A DNA stretch of 6,060 nucleotides from NCBI GenBank assembly GCA_010021705.1, contig RGMU01000100.1:1-6060 (forward strand). The letters are read 5' to 3'. Position 1 is the stretch's first letter, and each line of letters begins with the position of its first letter. The notes beneath the pieces are model-generated. The model was not told where the DNA came from. It saw nothing but the letters and a program-made list of their open reading frames with translations, and made no database searches. Origin of the DNA: Chitinophagia bacterium. GTDB taxonomy: Bacteria > Bacteroidota > Bacteroidia > Chitinophagales > Chitinophagaceae. Position numbers and translations under genes: made by a program. Positions 5,244 through 6,060 of this stretch are shown here, in pieces.

Positions 5244-6060
5244 ATGGAAGTAGCAAGCCAAAATGATAAATATTCTTTAGAGAATATACAAAATTTTAAG
5301 GGGCAGTATCCGCCGCAGTTGTGGTGGTTGTTTTTGTCGGAAATGTGGGAGCGTTTTTCGTTTTACGGCATGAGAGGTATGCTCACCATTTTTATGATGG
5401 AGAATCTGATGCTAAAGCCCGATGAGGCACAGCTGCAATATGGTGCTACGCAGGCTTTTGTTTATACTTTAGCCTTTGTGGGGGGGCTGTTTGCCGATAA
5501 AATATTAGGCTTTCGCAAGTCTATTTTTTGGGGCGGCTTGCTGATGATAGCAGGCAGTTTTTTGCTGTCGCAGATGCCGGCAAAAGACCCCAAAGAGATG
5601 TTTTATTTAGGCATTAGTTTTATTATTGTGGGTACGGGCTTTTTTAAGCCTAACATATCTACAATGGTGGGTAGTTTATACAAGCAAGGCGACAACAGGC
5701 GTGATGCCGGCTTTGGATTGTTTTATTCCGGTATTAACATTGGTGCGTTTTTAGGAGGCTATTATTGCATACACGTAGCCAATCATCAGTCGTGGAATGC
5801 TGCCTTTGCTTTGGCGGGCTACGCTATGATAGCCGGTCTGACCATATTCTTTTTCACTAAGCGTACTTTGGGCACTATAGGCTTGCCGCCGGAATTGCCC
5901 AATATCCCCAAACAGCGTAGGCTTTTCTATGATATATTGGTCTATGCAGGCTCGCTGGTAGTGATTCCGCTTATACTTATATTGGTATCCAACTCCAAAT
6001 ATACCGACTATTTTATGTACACCGTAGGTCCGCTCACATTTATATACATACTTTATGAAA
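5244..6060 (+). CDS. POT/PTR2-family proton-coupled oligopeptide transporter, C-terminus cut by window edge
   Basis: The first 272 codons of an inner-membrane major facilitator that imports di- or tripeptides with protons. The family hallmark ExxERFxxYG is present at residues 33-42 (E33, E36, R37 in EMWERFSFYG) at the start of helix 1; these residues couple proton and peptide movement in known members. The PTR2 signature region FVGGLFADKILG (78-89) follows, then the helix 4 lysine in FFKPNIST (K135), and FYSGINIG (160-167), which matches the second family signature. Helices fall near 26-50, 70-90, 93-109, 118-138, 155-175, 184-204, 229-248 and 256-271. Bacterial members usually have about 450-550 residues, so roughly half is visible. 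The ATG at 5244 is the first in frame and gives the short polar N-terminus usual in the family. A second in-frame candidate start does not occur before the ExxERF motif. Divergent from the thioredoxin-like gene, with its own promoter candidate. Substrate specificity cannot be told. Confidence 0.95.
   Translation, partial: MEVASQNDKYSLENIQNFKGQYPPQLWWLFLSEMWERFSFYGMRGMLTIFMMENLMLKPDEAQLQYGATQAFVYTLAFVGGLFADKILGFRKSIFWGGLLMIAGSFLLSQMPAKDPKEMFYLGISFIIVGTGFFKPNISTMVGSLYKQGDNRRDAGFGLFYSGINIGAFLGGYYCIHVANHQSWNAAFALAGYAMIAGLTIFFFTKRTLGTIGLPPELPNIPKQRRLFYDILVYAGSLVVIPLILILVSNSKYTDYFMYTVGPLTFIYILYE

Noticed and set aside
5231..5266. ATG at 5231 opening an 11-codon frame overlapping the transporter start
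   Set aside because: Very short, out of frame with the transporter and without supporting features; chance ATG, although a leader peptide cannot be excluded.

Overview
The window looks like chromosomal DNA from a Bacteroidota bacterium, probably a free-living Chitinophagia or Sphingobacteriia-type lineage; the phylum call is firmer than the class. The reasons are AT-rich DNA, starts without Shine-Dalgarno sequences, several upstream matches to the Bacteroidota -7 promoter box TAnnTTTG, signal peptides ending in A/G before Gln, and protein families typical of the phylum (a DUF4369-type thioredoxin lipoprotein-like protein, and a long parvulin with two PpiC repeats). No rRNA, tRNA, CRISPR array, insertion sequence or phage gene is visible.

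Layout. Four genes lie on the minus strand and one on the plus strand. Reading the minus strand from right to left: a secreted thioredoxin-fold protein with a CGHC active site (4893 to 3394); a secreted SurA/PrsA-like peptidyl-prolyl isomerase (3304 to 1340); two hairpins, the larger a perfect 17-bp inverted repeat; a 46-residue single-pass membrane microprotein (1231 to 1091); and, directly abutting it, an O-antigen ligase/polymerase-like membrane protein (1090 to the left edge, C-terminus missing). On the plus strand, a POT/PTR2-family proton-coupled peptide transporter starts at 5244 and runs off the right edge. A 350-bp divergent intergenic region separates it from the thioredoxin gene.

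How the genes fit together. The thioredoxin-like protein and the parvulin both act on proteins outside the cytoplasm (thiol-disulfide chemistry and proline isomerisation). They are adjacent, co-directional and share a near-identical 12-base element in their predicted 5' leaders, so a shared role in envelope protein maturation is a reasonable inference. The microprotein and the ligase-like protein form a second, tightly coupled unit concerned with surface polysaccharide. The peptide transporter is probably independent.

Most of the window is ordinary core-type gene content. I found no clear novel defence, mobile or biosynthetic system. The best leads are the small membrane protein fused in translation order to the ligase gene, the large inverted repeat whose loop carries a promoter-like box, and the shared leader element.
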